This document shows positions 1 to 10,007 of a DNA stretch of 64,000 nucleotides, piece by piece. The notes beneath the pieces were generated by a model that saw nothing but the letters and a program-made list of their open reading frames with translations, ran no database searches and was not told where the DNA came from. Position 1 is the first letter of the stretch, and every line of letters starts with the position of its first letter. The stretch is from Burkholderia thailandensis E264 (GTDB lineage Bacteria; Pseudomonadota; Gammaproteobacteria; Burkholderiales; Burkholderiaceae). The DNA lies in assembly GCF_000012365.1 (NCBI RefSeq), contig NC_007650.1, forward strand, positions 744,001 to 808,000. Direction: 5' to 3'. A program made the position numbers and the translations under genes.

Positions 1-2204
1 GGCGGCGCGCGATCACGCTCACCGTTCCCGCGCTCGCGGCGGGCGCCTTTCATCTCGCGCCGGCCGTCGCGCAGACGGACGATGCCGTGCACCGTCACGG
101 CGCACTCGGCGCGACGAGCGGCGTCGCGAACGACGCGGCACGCGGCGCATCGAGCGCCAAATCGAACGCTAGGGCAAACGAAGCGACCGCCGTGACGCGC
201 AGCGCGACGAACCGCGCGACAGCCGGCGCCGCGCCGGAAGCAGCGATGCTGCCGACGATCGAGATCGTCGCGGCGCCCGAATCGACGCCGCTCGTCGTCG
301 TCACCGATCCGAAAACGCCGCGCCAGCCGTTGCCCGCGAGCGACGGCGCCGATTATCTGAAGACGATTCCCGGCTTCGCGTCGATCCGCAGCGGCGGCAC
401 GAACGGCGACCCGGTGCTGCGCGGGATGTTCGGCTCGCGGCTGAACATCCTCGCGAACGGCATGCCGACGCTCGGTGCGTGTCCCGGCCGGATGGACGCG
501 CCGACGTCGTACATCGCGCCCGAGAGCTACGACAAGGTGACGGTCGTCAAGGGCCCGCAGACCGTGCTGTACGGGCCGGGCGCATCGGCGGGCACGGTGC
601 TGTTCGAACGCGTGACGCCGCGCTTCAAGACGCCGGGCATGCGCTTCGACGGCAGTGTCGTCGGCGGCTCGTTCGGGCGCAACGATCAGAACGTCGACGT
701 GACGGCAGGCACGCCCGACTTCTACGGGCGCGTGATCGCGAACCATGCGCATTCGCAGGATTACGAAGACGGCAACGGTCGCACGGTGCCGTCGCAATGG
801 GACAAGTGGAACGCGGACGCGGCGCTCGGCTGGACCCCCGACGACAACACGCGGCTCGAGTTGACGGCGGGCACGGGCGACGGCTACGCGCGCTACGCGG
901 GCCGCGGGATGGACGGTGCACATTTCCGGCGCGAGACGTTCGGCCTGACGTTCGACAAGAAGCACATCGGCGACGTGCTCGATCGCATCGAGGCGCAGGT
1001 CTTCTACAACGAAGCCGATCACGTGATGGACAACTACACGTTGCGGATGCCCGATCCGACGAGCAGCATGCCGATGCGCATGGCCTCCGAAGTGCGCCGC
1101 CGCACGCTCGGCGCGCGCGTCGCGGCGACGCTGCGCTTCACCGACGCGTTCAAGCTCGTGACGGGCGTCGACGCGCAGTCGAACCGTCTCGATTCGCGCT
1201 CCGCGATGGGGATGCAGAACTACGGTGACAAGCCGTGGAATCCGCAGGCGAACATGTGGAACGCGGGCGCGTTCGGCGAGCTGACCTGGTATGCGAGCGA
1301 TGCGTCGCGCGTGATCGGCGGCGCGCGGATCGACTATGCGGCCGCGCGCGACAAGCGCGCGACGACGGGCGGCATGAAGATGAGCATGCGCAATCCGACG
1401 TTCGACGATCTCCGCTCGCGCGTGCTGCCGAGCGGCTTCGTGCGCTACGAGCGCGATCTCGCTTCGCTGCCCGTCACGTGGTATGCGGGCATCGGACACG
1501 CGCAACGCTTTCCCGATTATTGGGAACTGTTCTCGGCGAAGCGCGGCCCGAACGGCGCCGTCAACGCGTTCTCGGCGATCAAGCCCGAGAAGACGACGCA
1601 GCTCGACATCGGCGCGCAGTACAAGAGCGACAAGCTCGACGCGTGGGTGTCCGCGTACGCGGGCTACGTGCAGGACTTCATCCTGTTCGACTACGCGACG
1701 GGCTCGATGGGACAGACGACGCAGGCGACGAACGTCAATGCGCAGATCATGGGCGGCGAGCTCGGCGCGTCGTGGCGTCCGCTCGCGCCGTGGCGTTTCG
1801 ATGCGTCGCTCGCGTATGCGTGGGGGCGCAACGTGCAAAGCGGCGCGCCGCTGCCGCAGATGCCGCCGCTCGAAGCGCGTTTCGGCGTCGAGTACACACG
1901 CGGGCCGTGGTCGGCGGGCGGGCTGTGGCGAATCGTTGCGCCGCAGCATCGCTATGCGCTGAACGAGGGCAACGTCGTCGGCAAGGACTTCGGTCCGAGC
2001 GCCGGTTTCGGCGTGCTGTCGCTGCACGCGCAGTACAACGTGAGCAAAGCGGTGCAGATCTCGGTCGGCATCGACAACGTGCTCGACAAGGCTTATGCGG
2101 AGCACCTGAACCTCGCCGGCAACGCCGGTTTCGGCTATCCGGCGAACATGCCCGTCACGGAACCCGGCCGCACAGCGTGGGTTCGTTTGAGCACCAAGCT
2201 CTGA
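1..2204 (+). CDS. TonB-dependent copper receptor, OprC-like (5' end outside window)
   Basis: Outer-membrane TonB-dependent receptor of the OprC copper type. An ATG/GTG-only search would start it at the GTG at 87. The frame is open to base 3, however, and encodes a hydrophobic segment ending in a PAVAQ signal-peptidase-like site just before it, so the true start lies upstream of the window. The plug domain has the family stretch GGTNGDPVLRGMFGSRLN, then GACPGRMDAP. The latter carries the Cys-x3-Met pair that binds copper in Pseudomonas OprC (family knowledge). Met-rich loops (MRMPDPTSSMPMRM, GGMKMSMR) fit copper handling. The C-terminal beta-barrel ends in WVRLSTKL, a plausible outer-membrane signature. 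The copper substrate is inferred from motif similarity. Confidence 0.85.
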   Translation, partial: RRAITLTVPALAAGAFHLAPAVAQTDDAVHRHGALGATSGVANDAARGASSAKSNARANEATAVTRSATNRATAGAAPEAAMLPTIEIVAAPESTPLVVVTDPKTPRQPLPASDGADYLKTIPGFASIRSGGTNGDPVLRGMFGSRLNILANGMPTLGACPGRMDAPTSYIAPESYDKVTVVKGPQTVLYGPGASAGTVLFERVTPRFKTPGMRFDGSVVGGSFGRNDQNVDVTAGTPDFYGRVIANHAHSQDYEDGNGRTVPSQWDKWNADAALGWTPDDNTRLELTAGTGDGYARYAGRGMDGAHFRRETFGLTFDKKHIGDVLDRIEAQVFYNEADHVMDNYTLRMPDPTSSMPMRMASEVRRRTLGARVAATLRFTDAFKLVTGVDAQSNRLDSRSAMGMQNYGDKPWNPQANMWNAGAFGELTWYASDASRVIGGARIDYAAARDKRATTGGMKMSMRNPTFDDLRSRVLPSGFVRYERDLASLPVTWYAGIGHAQRFPDYWELFSAKRGPNGAVNAFSAIKPEKTTQLDIGAQYKSDKLDAWVSAYAGYVQDFILFDYATGSMGQTTQATNVNAQIMGGELGASWRPLAPWRFDASLAYAWGRNVQSGAPLPQMPPLEARFGVEYTRGPWSAGGLWRIVAPQHRYALNEGNVVGKDFGPSAGFGVLSLHAQYNVSKAVQISVGIDNVLDKAYAEHLNLAGNAGFGYPANMPVTEPGRTAWVRLSTKL

Positions 2205-2530
2205 TCTCTTCCCGCGTCCTTCCTCCCCCGCATCGCAGTGCAGCATCCGCGATGCGGGCGGCCTACCCGCTTGACTTCCCCGCTTGCGTCAATCGATTAG
2301 AGAGCCGTGTCTAACCGACGAAAAACGTTCGTTAGGCATGCTTCACTCCGTTAGCCGATGCAGGGGGCTTGCGTTTCAATCGTTAAAGATCGTCATCGCG
2401 CTCTATTCAGCGTCGTTGGAGCGTGCAACTGTGTCGGCGTGCAGGCCGCGTATTCGCCACGCGCGAAACGTAGTCATGCGAACAGAAGCGGAATTTTCAT
2501 CCGATACGATTCAAACAATAGGAGACGTAA
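2205..2530. other. Intergenic region upstream of lipase
   Basis: These 326 bases lack a convincing gene. A perfect 10-bp inverted repeat (CCCGCATCGC at 2227-2236, GCGATGCGGG at 2249-2258) follows the receptor stop. It has no T-tract, so it may be an mRNA 3' end or a Rho-assisted site. Around 2309-2337 an imperfect repeat (CTAACCGACG ... CGTTCGTTAG) could be an operator of the lipase operon. The stretch 2340-2530 is relatively AT-rich and should hold the lipase promoter, but I could not pick a confident -35/-10 pair. The lipase SD GGAGA lies at 2521-2525. Confidence 0.4.
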
Positions 2531-3625
<1,095 letters not shown>

Positions 3626-3628
3626 TCG

Positions 3629-4663
3629 ATGAAGGGTGAAGGCGGCATCGCGCGACGCGTCGCGCTGTATGGGGCGGCCGGCGTCGTCGCGGCCGGCGCG
3701 GTCTGGTATGTCGTCGGCGCGCCGGCGAAGCGCGATGCCGGCGTGGCGGGCGCGGCGCCGGCCGCCGCCGCATCGACGCCCGCCGCCGCGGCGGCGAGCG
3801 CCGATGCGGGCTCCGGCGCAAGCGCGCTGCCGACGTCGCTGGCGGGCTCGTCGGCGCCGCACCTGCCGCTCGACGCGCACGGTCATCTCGCGAAGACGCG
3901 TGCCGTGCGCGATTTCCTCGACTATTGCCTGAGCGCGCAGCACGAACTGAGCGCGCAGGCGCTCGATGCGCTCGTTACGCGGGAGATCGCCGCGCAGCTC
4001 GACGGCACGGTCGCGCAGGGCGAGGCGCTCGACGTCTGGAAACGCTATCGCGCGTATTTTGCCGAGCTCGCGAAGCTGCCGGATGGCGGCGTGCCCGGCA
4101 ACAAGTTCGATCTTGCGGTGCTGCAGCTCGCGCTCGATCAGCGCGCGTCGATCGCGAGCCGTACGCTCGGCGACTGGGCCGAGCCGTTCTTCGGCGCCGA
4201 GCAGCAGCGGCAGCGCTACGATCTCGAGCGGCTGAAGATCGTGCGCGACGCATCGCTGACGGATGCGCAGAAGGCCGCGCGCCTCGCGGCGCTCGAGCAG
4301 CAGTTGCCGCTCGACCAGCGTGCGGAACAGGCGCGCGAAAAGCAGCAGAACGATGCGATCTCGCGGATCGCGCAATTGCAGAAGTCCGGCGCGTCTGCCG
4401 ACGAAATGCGCGCGCAGCTCGCGCAATCGCTCGGACCGGAAGCCGCGGAACGCGTCGCGAAGATGCAGCAGGCGAACGACGCGTGGCGCGCGAAGTACGA
4501 CGAATATGCGGCGCAGCGCGCGCAGATCGATGCGCAGCAACTGTCGCCGCAGGATCGCGACGCGCAGATCGCGCAACTGCGGCAACGCTATTTCACGCAG
4601 CCGGGCGAGGCGTTGCGCGCGGCGTCGCTCGATCGAGGCGGCGCGGCGGCGCAGACGCAATAG
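3629..4663 (+). CDS. lifO: Lipase-specific foldase (lipase chaperone)
   Basis: Inner-membrane-anchored periplasmic steric chaperone that folds the lipase encoded just upstream. Length 344 aa equals the B. cepacia LimA/Lif protein. An N-terminal membrane segment (about 11-30) is followed by an Ala/Pro-rich linker to about residue 80, then the helical foldase domain. The family motif RxxFDY(F/C)LSA appears as RDFLDYCLSA at 94-103, so the usual Phe is Leu. The C-terminal half is long and helical, rich in Gln, Ala and Arg, as expected for the lipase-wrapping domain. It starts 3 bases after lipA. It is followed after 81 bases by a convergent regulator gene, with no obvious terminator between. Confidence 0.93.
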   Translation: MKGEGGIARRVALYGAAGVVAAGAVWYVVGAPAKRDAGVAGAAPAAAASTPAAAAASADAGSGASALPTSLAGSSAPHLPLDAHGHLAKTRAVRDFLDYCLSAQHELSAQALDALVTREIAAQLDGTVAQGEALDVWKRYRAYFAELAKLPDGGVPGNKFDLAVLQLALDQRASIASRTLGDWAEPFFGAEQQRQRYDLERLKIVRDASLTDAQKAARLAALEQQLPLDQRAEQAREKQQNDAISRIAQLQKSGASADEMRAQLAQSLGPEAAERVAKMQQANDAWRAKYDEYAAQRAQIDAQQLSPQDRDAQIAQLRQRYFTQPGEALRAASLDRGGAAAQTQ

Positions 4664-4744
4664 CGCGGCGCGCATGCAACGCGCGCGGCATGCGCCCGTG
4701 CGCGGCCATGCCGTGCGTGCCGCCCGCGTCGCAGATCGCACGCG

Positions 4745-6265
4745 TCACGCGACGCGCTGCTTCGCACTCCGATTCAGATGCATCTCGATGGTTTGCGCGA
4801 GCGTGTCGAACGCGGGCGCGATCCGCTCGTTCGGCACGCATGCGTAGCCGAGCAGCAATCCATCGCGCGCGGTGTCCGCTTGGTTGTAGTACGTCGTGAG
4901 CGGCCTCACGATCACGCCCGCATCGAACGCGGTCTGCGTGATCGCGCGATCGTCGCAGCCGTTCGGCAGTCCGATCACGAGGTGCAGGCCGGCCTCGTCG
5001 CCCATTACCGGCAGCGCATCGCCGAAGCGGGCATGGATCGCGTCGATCAGCAACTGGCGGCGCTCGCCGTACAGCGCACGCATCCGGCGCACGTGCGACG
5101 TCAGATAGCCGTCCATGATGAATTCGGCGAGCACGGCCTGCTGCATCAGCTGTCCTTCGCGATACAGCTCGGACAGCCCGGTCCTGAACATCTCGACGAG
5201 ATGCTCGGGCACGACCATGTAGCCGAGGCGCAGGCTCGGGAACAGCATCTTGCCGAGGCTGCCGACGTAGATCACGCGGCCCGCGTCGTCGAGCCCCTGC
5301 AGCGACGCGAGCGGCCGGCTGCCGTAGCGGAACTCGCTGTCATAGTCGTCCTCGATGATCCAGCACTGATGCTGCCGCGCATACTCGAGCAGCATCCGCC
5401 GCCGCGCGAGGCTCATCACCATGCCGAGCGGATATTGATGCGACGGCGTGACGAGCGCGAGCCGCGGCGGGTGCTTGAGGTCCTGCGCGCGCGGCGCGAG
5501 CCCTTCGTGATCGACGGGCACGGGCGCGAGCACGAGCCCCGCCGCGTGCAGCACGCTGCGTACGCCCCAATAGCACGGCTCCTCGACCCACGCGCGATCG
5601 CCGACATCGGCGAGCAGGCGCACCGACAGGTCGATCGACTGATGAATGCCCGTCGTGATGATGATCTGGTCGGGCGAGCATTTGACCGAGCGCGCGACGC
5701 GCAGGTAGTCGGACAGCGCGCGCCGCAGCGGCCGGTATCCGCCGCCCGGCGCATAGGTCAGCAACTCCGGATTCGCTTCCTTCCACAGCCGGGCCTGCAG
5801 GCGGCTCCACGTGCGCGCCGGAAACTCGGACACGTCCGGCACCCCCGGCATGAACGCGCCCCACTGGCGGCGCGACACGCCCGCGTGCCGGATCAGCTGC
5901 GCGCCGCGCGTCGACAGCGCGCCGTGCGCGCGCTGCTGCGCGTCGCGCGATTCGTCTGACGGATGCGCGAGCGTGCCGGCTTGCGCGCGCATCGCCGCGG
6001 CGTCGGGGCGCGTGTCGGCGACGTAGGTGCCGCTGCCCGTCGTCGTCAGCACGTAGCCTTCCGTCGTCAATTGGTCGTACACGTGCAGCACCGTGTTGCG
6101 CGCGATCGCGAGATCGGTGGCGAGCGTGCGCGAACTCGGCAGCTTCGTGCCGGGCGTCAGTTCCCCCGACAGGATCGCCTGCTGCATCAGGCGCAGCAGT
6201 TGCCGGTACATCGGCTCGGCCGAGTGCCGCTCGAGTCGCGCGGCGAGCCAGTCGGAGAGGATCAC
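4745..6265 (-). CDS. MocR/PdxR-family transcriptional regulator (GntR HTH plus aminotransferase-like domain)
   Basis: PLP-binding MocR-type regulator of about 506 aa. The N-terminal winged helix (about 15-80) has the GntR pattern LPSSRTLATDLAIARNTV. The C-terminal fold-type-I aminotransferase domain carries the Schiff-base lysine in VGSLGKMLFPSLRLGY and IIEDDYDSEFRY. I chose GTG 6265 (VILSDWLAARLERH...). TTG 6274 is an alternative, and the open frame further upstream overlaps the transporter gene antisense and is rejected. It diverges from the ABC importer genes. The shared intergenic region holds a perfect inverted repeat, so it very likely controls the importer and itself. Inducer and substrate are unknown; a polyamine or related amine is the natural guess. 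Confidence 0.88.
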   Translation of the reverse strand: MILSDWLAARLERHSAEPMYRQLLRLMQQAILSGELTPGTKLPSSRTLATDLAIARNTVLHVYDQLTTEGYVLTTTGSGTYVADTRPDAAAMRAQAGTLAHPSDESRDAQQRAHGALSTRGAQLIRHAGVSRRQWGAFMPGVPDVSEFPARTWSRLQARLWKEANPELLTYAPGGGYRPLRRALSDYLRVARSVKCSPDQIIITTGIHQSIDLSVRLLADVGDRAWVEEPCYWGVRSVLHAAGLVLAPVPVDHEGLAPRAQDLKHPPRLALVTPSHQYPLGMVMSLARRRMLLEYARQHQCWIIEDDYDSEFRYGSRPLASLQGLDDAGRVIYVGSLGKMLFPSLRLGYMVVPEHLVEMFRTGLSELYREGQLMQQAVLAEFIMDGYLTSHVRRMRALYGERRQLLIDAIHARFGDALPVMGDEAGLHLVIGLPNGCDDRAITQTAFDAGVIVRPLTTYYNQADTARDGLLLGYACVPNERIAPAFDTLAQTIEMHLNRSAKQRVA

Positions 6266-6277
6266 GGTATCCAAAGT

Positions 6278-6319
6278 GGTTCTACCGAAAATATTGAAAT
6301 GGTTCCCTATTGTAGAACC
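6278..6319. promoter_or_regulatory. Candidate MocR operator between regulator and ABC operon
   Basis: GGTTCTAC (6278-6285) and GTAGAACC (6312-6319) form a perfect 8-bp inverted repeat. A third, partial copy GGTTCCCTA sits at 6301-6309 in the direct orientation to the first. MocR regulators typically bind two direct repeats, often with a third inverted copy (family knowledge), which matches this layout. The cluster lies 13 bases from the regulator start and 64 bases from the ATPase start. Confidence 0.6.
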
Positions 6320-6382
6320 GTGCGCGCCGTATAGTGAATCGCATCTCGAAATGTCGGGCCAAGACCAAAAGGGGACGGGACG

Positions 6383-7495
6383 ATGAAGACCGATGATGTG
6401 ATCGTCAGCTTTCGCGGCGTGCGCAAGACTTACGACGGCGAAACGCTCGTCGTCAAATCGCTCGATCTGGACATCCGGCGCGGCGAATTCCTGACGCTGC
6501 TCGGGCCGTCCGGCTCGGGCAAGACCACCTGCCTGATGATGCTCGCCGGCTTCGAATTCCCGACGGGCGGCGAGATTCGCCTCGACGGCGAGCTGCTGAA
6601 CAACGTGCCGCCGCACAAGCGCAACATCGGCATGGTGTTCCAGAACTACGCGCTCTTTCCGCATCTGAGCGTCGAGCGGAATGTCGACTATCCGCTGAAC
6701 GTGCGCCGCATGCCCGCCGCCGAGCGCAAGGAGCGCGTGGCAGCCGCGCTCGCGATGGTGCAGATGGAGCGCTTCGCGAAGCGGTATCCGGCGCAACTGT
6801 CGGGCGGCCAGCAGCAGCGGATCGCGCTCGCGCGCGCGCTCGTGTTCGAGCCGAAGCTCGTGCTGATGGACGAGCCGCTCGGCGCGCTCGACAAGCAACT
6901 GCGCGAACACATGCAGTACGAGCTGAAAGCGCTGCACGAGAAGCTCGGCCTGACCTTCGTCTACGTGACGCACGATCAGGGCGAGGCGCTGACGATGTCC
7001 GATCGCGTCGCGGTGTTCGACAAGGGCATCGTGCAGCAGCTCGACACCGTTGACCGGCTCTATGAATCCCCATGCAACGAGTTCGTCGCGAACTTCATCG
7101 GCGACAGCAACCGGCTGCGCGGCACCGTCGCGAGCGTGAACGGCCAGTTCTGCGAATTCCGGCTCGGCGACGGCACGCGTCTTGTCGGCCTGAACGCGGG
7201 CAACGCGCAAGTGGGCGCGTCGGGCGTCGCGTGCATTCGTCCCGAGCGGATGAACGTCGCGCCGGGCAGCGGCCTCGCGGCCAACGGCGCGGCGGGCGGT
7301 GCGGCGAATGCGCTGTCCGGCGAGGCGCGCAGCCTCATCTACTTCGGCGATCACGTCCGGATGCGCTGCGCGCTGCCGGGGCAGGACGAGTGTTTCGTCA
7401 AGGTGCCGCTCGGCACCGGCACGCTCGACGCATTCGCCCCCGGCTCGCCGATCTCGCTCGAGTTCCAGCCGGAGCATTTGCGGGTCTTCGCATGA
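6383..7495 (+). CDS. ABC transporter ATP-binding protein, spermidine/putrescine (PotA) type
   Basis: Cytoplasmic ATPase of a polyamine-type importer, 370 aa. Walker A is GPSGSGKTT (about 46-54), the Q-loop region is MVFQNYALFPH, the signature is LSGGQQQR and Walker B is LVLMDEPLGALD, followed by the H-loop THDQGEA. The C-terminal third is a TOBE-like regulatory domain, as in PotA/FbpC-like proteins. ATG 6383 follows a purine-rich GGGGACGGGA. It is the first gene of a four-gene operon with a binding protein and two permeases, and diverges from a MocR regulator. Confidence 0.92.
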   Translation: MKTDDVIVSFRGVRKTYDGETLVVKSLDLDIRRGEFLTLLGPSGSGKTTCLMMLAGFEFPTGGEIRLDGELLNNVPPHKRNIGMVFQNYALFPHLSVERNVDYPLNVRRMPAAERKERVAAALAMVQMERFAKRYPAQLSGGQQQRIALARALVFEPKLVLMDEPLGALDKQLREHMQYELKALHEKLGLTFVYVTHDQGEALTMSDRVAVFDKGIVQQLDTVDRLYESPCNEFVANFIGDSNRLRGTVASVNGQFCEFRLGDGTRLVGLNAGNAQVGASGVACIRPERMNVAPGSGLAANGAAGGAANALSGEARSLIYFGDHVRMRCALPGQDECFVKVPLGTGTLDAFAPGSPISLEFQPEHLRVFA

Positions 7496-7569
7496 ACGCG
7501 CGGGCGCACGCCATGCATCGCGCTTCGTATAACCACCACGCTTCACCATCCGTCACGAGAGGAAACATC

Positions 7570-8616
7570 ATGAACCACACGTTCAACACGCCGCGCCGCG
7601 CGGTTGCGTTGCTGTCGCTCGCCGCGTTCTGCGCGACGGCCGGCGCGGCCGAGCTGACCGTCGTCAACTTCGGCGGTGCAAACGGCGACGCGCAGAAGGT
7701 CGCGTTCAACCAGCCGTTCGAGAAGTCGACCGGCAACAAGGTCACGGCCGTCGAATACAACGGCGAGCAGGCGAAAGTGAAGGCGATGGTCGAGGCGAAG
7801 CACGTGAACTGGGACGTCGTCGAAGTCGAGTCGGGCGATCTGAATCGCGGCTGCGACGAAGGCCTGTACGAGAAGCTCGACTGGGCGAAGATCGCGAAGA
7901 AGTCCGATCTGATTCCTGAATCGCCGCAAACCTGCGGCGTCGGCTTCTTCGTGTGGTCGACGGCGCTCGCATACAACGCGGACAAGCTGAAGAGCGCGCC
8001 CGCCAACTGGGCCGATTTCTGGGACGTGAAGAAATTCCCGGGCAAGCGCGGGATGCGCAAGGGCGCGCGCTACAACCTCGAGTTCGCGCTGATGGCCGAC
8101 GGCGTCGCGCCAAAGGACGTCTACAAGGTGCTCGCGACGAAGGCGGGCCAGGATCGCGCGTTCAAGAAGCTTGACGAACTGAAGCCGAACATCCAGTGGT
8201 GGGAGGCGGGCGCGCAGCCGCCGCAGTTCCTCGTCGCCGGCGACGTCGTGATGTCCACCGCGTATAACGGCCGCATCAGCGCCGCGCAGAAGGAAGGCAA
8301 GAACCTGAAGGTGGTCTGGAACGGCAGCATCTACGACCTGGACTTCTGGGCGATTCCGAAGGGCTCGCCGAACAAGGCGCTCGCCGAGCAATACATCGCG
8401 TACACGCTAACGTCGAAGCCGCAGCAGGACTATGCGCACAACATCGCGTACGGCCCGGCGAACGTCGCAGCGATCAAGGCGCTCGACGCGAAGACGCTCG
8501 CGAACCTGCCGAACTCGCCCGCGAACGGCAAGAACGCGGTGCTGCAGAACATCACGTTCTGGACCGATCACGGCGACGAACTCGAGCAGCGCTTCGCCGC
8601 GTGGGCGTCGAAGTGA
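7570..8616 (+). CDS. Periplasmic substrate-binding protein of polyamine-type ABC importer (PotD-like)
   Basis: Solute-binding protein, 348 aa. I chose ATG 7570 (MNHTFNTPRR...) because it follows AGAGGAAAC and opens a clear signal peptide cleaved near TAGAA. The frame is open far upstream but that overlaps the ATPase gene. The mature part starts LTVVNFGGANGDAQK and has the bacterial extracellular binding-protein family 1/PotD look (VEYNGEQAKVKAMVEAKHVNWDVVEVESGD). The substrate is not readable from sequence; related systems take putrescine, spermidine or similar amines. The gap to the permease holds a perfect GC-rich hairpin. Confidence 0.88.
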   Translation: MNHTFNTPRRAVALLSLAAFCATAGAAELTVVNFGGANGDAQKVAFNQPFEKSTGNKVTAVEYNGEQAKVKAMVEAKHVNWDVVEVESGDLNRGCDEGLYEKLDWAKIAKKSDLIPESPQTCGVGFFVWSTALAYNADKLKSAPANWADFWDVKKFPGKRGMRKGARYNLEFALMADGVAPKDVYKVLATKAGQDRAFKKLDELKPNIQWWEAGAQPPQFLVAGDVVMSTAYNGRISAAQKEGKNLKVVWNGSIYDLDFWAIPKGSPNKALAEQYIAYTLTSKPQQDYAHNIAYGPANVAAIKALDAKTLANLPNSPANGKNAVLQNITFWTDHGDELEQRFAAWASK

Positions 8617-8643
8617 CGGCCGCGTGAGCCGATGAAGCAAACG

Positions 8644-8672
8644 GCCGCGCGCGCCACGGCGGCGCGCGCGGC
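8644..8672. repeat. Perfect 12-bp inverted repeat between binding-protein and permease genes
   Basis: GCCGCGCGCGCC (8644-8655) and GGCGCGCGCGGC (8661-8672) pair perfectly around a 5-base loop. There is no T-tract, so it is not a classical terminator. Such hairpins after binding-protein genes often protect the upstream mRNA from 3' decay and give the excess of binding protein over permease that these importers need. That role is inference here. Confidence 0.6.
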
Positions 8673-8707
8673 GTTCCTCCGAACGGCGTTTCGGCCGGAG
8701 ACAACCG

Positions 8708-9976
8708 TTGAATACGATGACGATCGCTACGCAGTCGGCGCCGCCGACTCAATCGCTCAAGCGTGAACTGAAGGCGGCCGAGGCCAGGAAGCGGGCGATG
8801 GCGCTGCTGCTTGTCGCGCCGCTCGCGATATTCCTGCTGCTTGTGTTCGTGGTGCCGATCGGCGCGCTGCTCACGCGCGCCGTGCAGAATCCCGAGATCG
8901 CGACCGCGCTGCCGCGCACCGTCGCCGCGTTGTCGAACTGGGACCGCAAGGCGCCGCCCGCCGATGCCGCGTACGCGGCGCTCGCCGCTGATCTGACGCA
9001 GGTCGCCGACGGCGAGGCGATGGGCGCGCTCGCGCGACGCCTGAACACCGAGATTCCCGGCTATCGGTCGCTCGTCGCCAAGACCGCGCGTGCGATGCCG
9101 TTGACGGGCGACGCGAACGCGCCGCTCGCGCCGGCGCAGACGCGCGCGAAGCTGATCGAGCTCGACGAGCGCTGGGGCGACACCGCGTACTGGCAGGCGA
9201 TCGCGAAGAACGGCAGCCGCTATTCGCCGTTCTATCTGCTCGCGGCGCTCGATCACAAGCAGGACGGCTTCGGCAGCATCGTGCCCGCCGATCCCGATCA
9301 ATCGATCTATCTCGCGGTGTTCGGCCGCACGCTGCTGATCGGCTTCGCTGTCACGCTGTTCGCGCTCGCGCTCGGCTATCCGCTCGCATACTGGATCTCG
9401 ACGCTGCCCGAGCGCCGCGCGAATCTCGCGATGATTCTCGTGCTGATTCCGTTCTGGACGTCGGTGCTGGTGCGTGTCGCCGCGTGGATCGTGCTGCTGC
9501 AAAGCGAAGGGCTCGTCAATCGCGCGCTGATCGACGTCGGCCTGATAGCTCAGCCGCTCGAGCTGCTGTTCAATCGCGTCGGCGTTTACATCTCGATGAC
9601 GCACATCCTGCTGCCGTTCATGATCCTGCCGCTCTACAGCGTGATGAAGTCGATTCCGCCGAGCTATCAGCGCGCGGCGGTGTCGCTCGGCAGCCATCCA
9701 TTCGCGGCGTTCTGGCGCGTATACGTGCCGCAGACCTATCCCGGCGTCGGCGCGGGCGCGCTGCTCGTGTTCATTCTGGCGATCGGCTACTACATCACGC
9801 CGGCGTTGCTCGGCGGTCCGAACGATCAGATGGTCAGCTACTACGTCGCGTATTTCACGAACGTGACGATCAACTGGGGTATGGCGTGCGCGCTCGGCGG
9901 CCTGCTGCTCGCCGCGACGCTCGTGCTGTACGCGCTCTACGGCCGCTTCACGCGCTCGCAACTGAGCCTCGGCTGA
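8708..9976 (+). CDS. ABC transporter permease, PotB-like
   Basis: Inner-membrane permease, 422 aa, first of two. After the first membrane span (about 37-62) comes a periplasmic insert of roughly 140 residues before the remaining five spans, longer than in E. coli PotB. The EAA-type coupling loop reads YQRAAVSLGSHPFAAFWRVY. I place the start at TTG 8708 because GGAG at about 8696-8699 is correctly spaced for it; ATG 8717 is the alternative, 3 codons in. It pairs with the next gene to form the membrane channel. Confidence 0.87.
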   Translation: MNTMTIATQSAPPTQSLKRELKAAEARKRAMALLLVAPLAIFLLLVFVVPIGALLTRAVQNPEIATALPRTVAALSNWDRKAPPADAAYAALAADLTQVADGEAMGALARRLNTEIPGYRSLVAKTARAMPLTGDANAPLAPAQTRAKLIELDERWGDTAYWQAIAKNGSRYSPFYLLAALDHKQDGFGSIVPADPDQSIYLAVFGRTLLIGFAVTLFALALGYPLAYWISTLPERRANLAMILVLIPFWTSVLVRVAAWIVLLQSEGLVNRALIDVGLIAQPLELLFNRVGVYISMTHILLPFMILPLYSVMKSIPPSYQRAAVSLGSHPFAAFWRVYVPQTYPGVGAGALLVFILAIGYYITPALLGGPNDQMVSYYVAYFTNVTINWGMACALGGLLLAATLVLYALYGRFTRSQLSLG

Positions 9977-10007
9977 GCGGGGACGAGACGAACAGGGGGA
10001 AACGAAC

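Noticed and set aside
87..95. GTG at 87 as start of the TonB receptor
   Set aside because: The frame continues upstream and encodes a signal peptide before this codon, so the gene starts outside the window.
2227..2258. Intrinsic terminator after the TonB receptor
   Set aside because: Perfect stem but no T-run; recorded only as a hairpin.
6266..7549. N-terminal extension of the MocR gene to about 934 aa
   Set aside because: The extension is antisense to the ABC ATPase and crosses the shared operator region; domain content starts at 6265.
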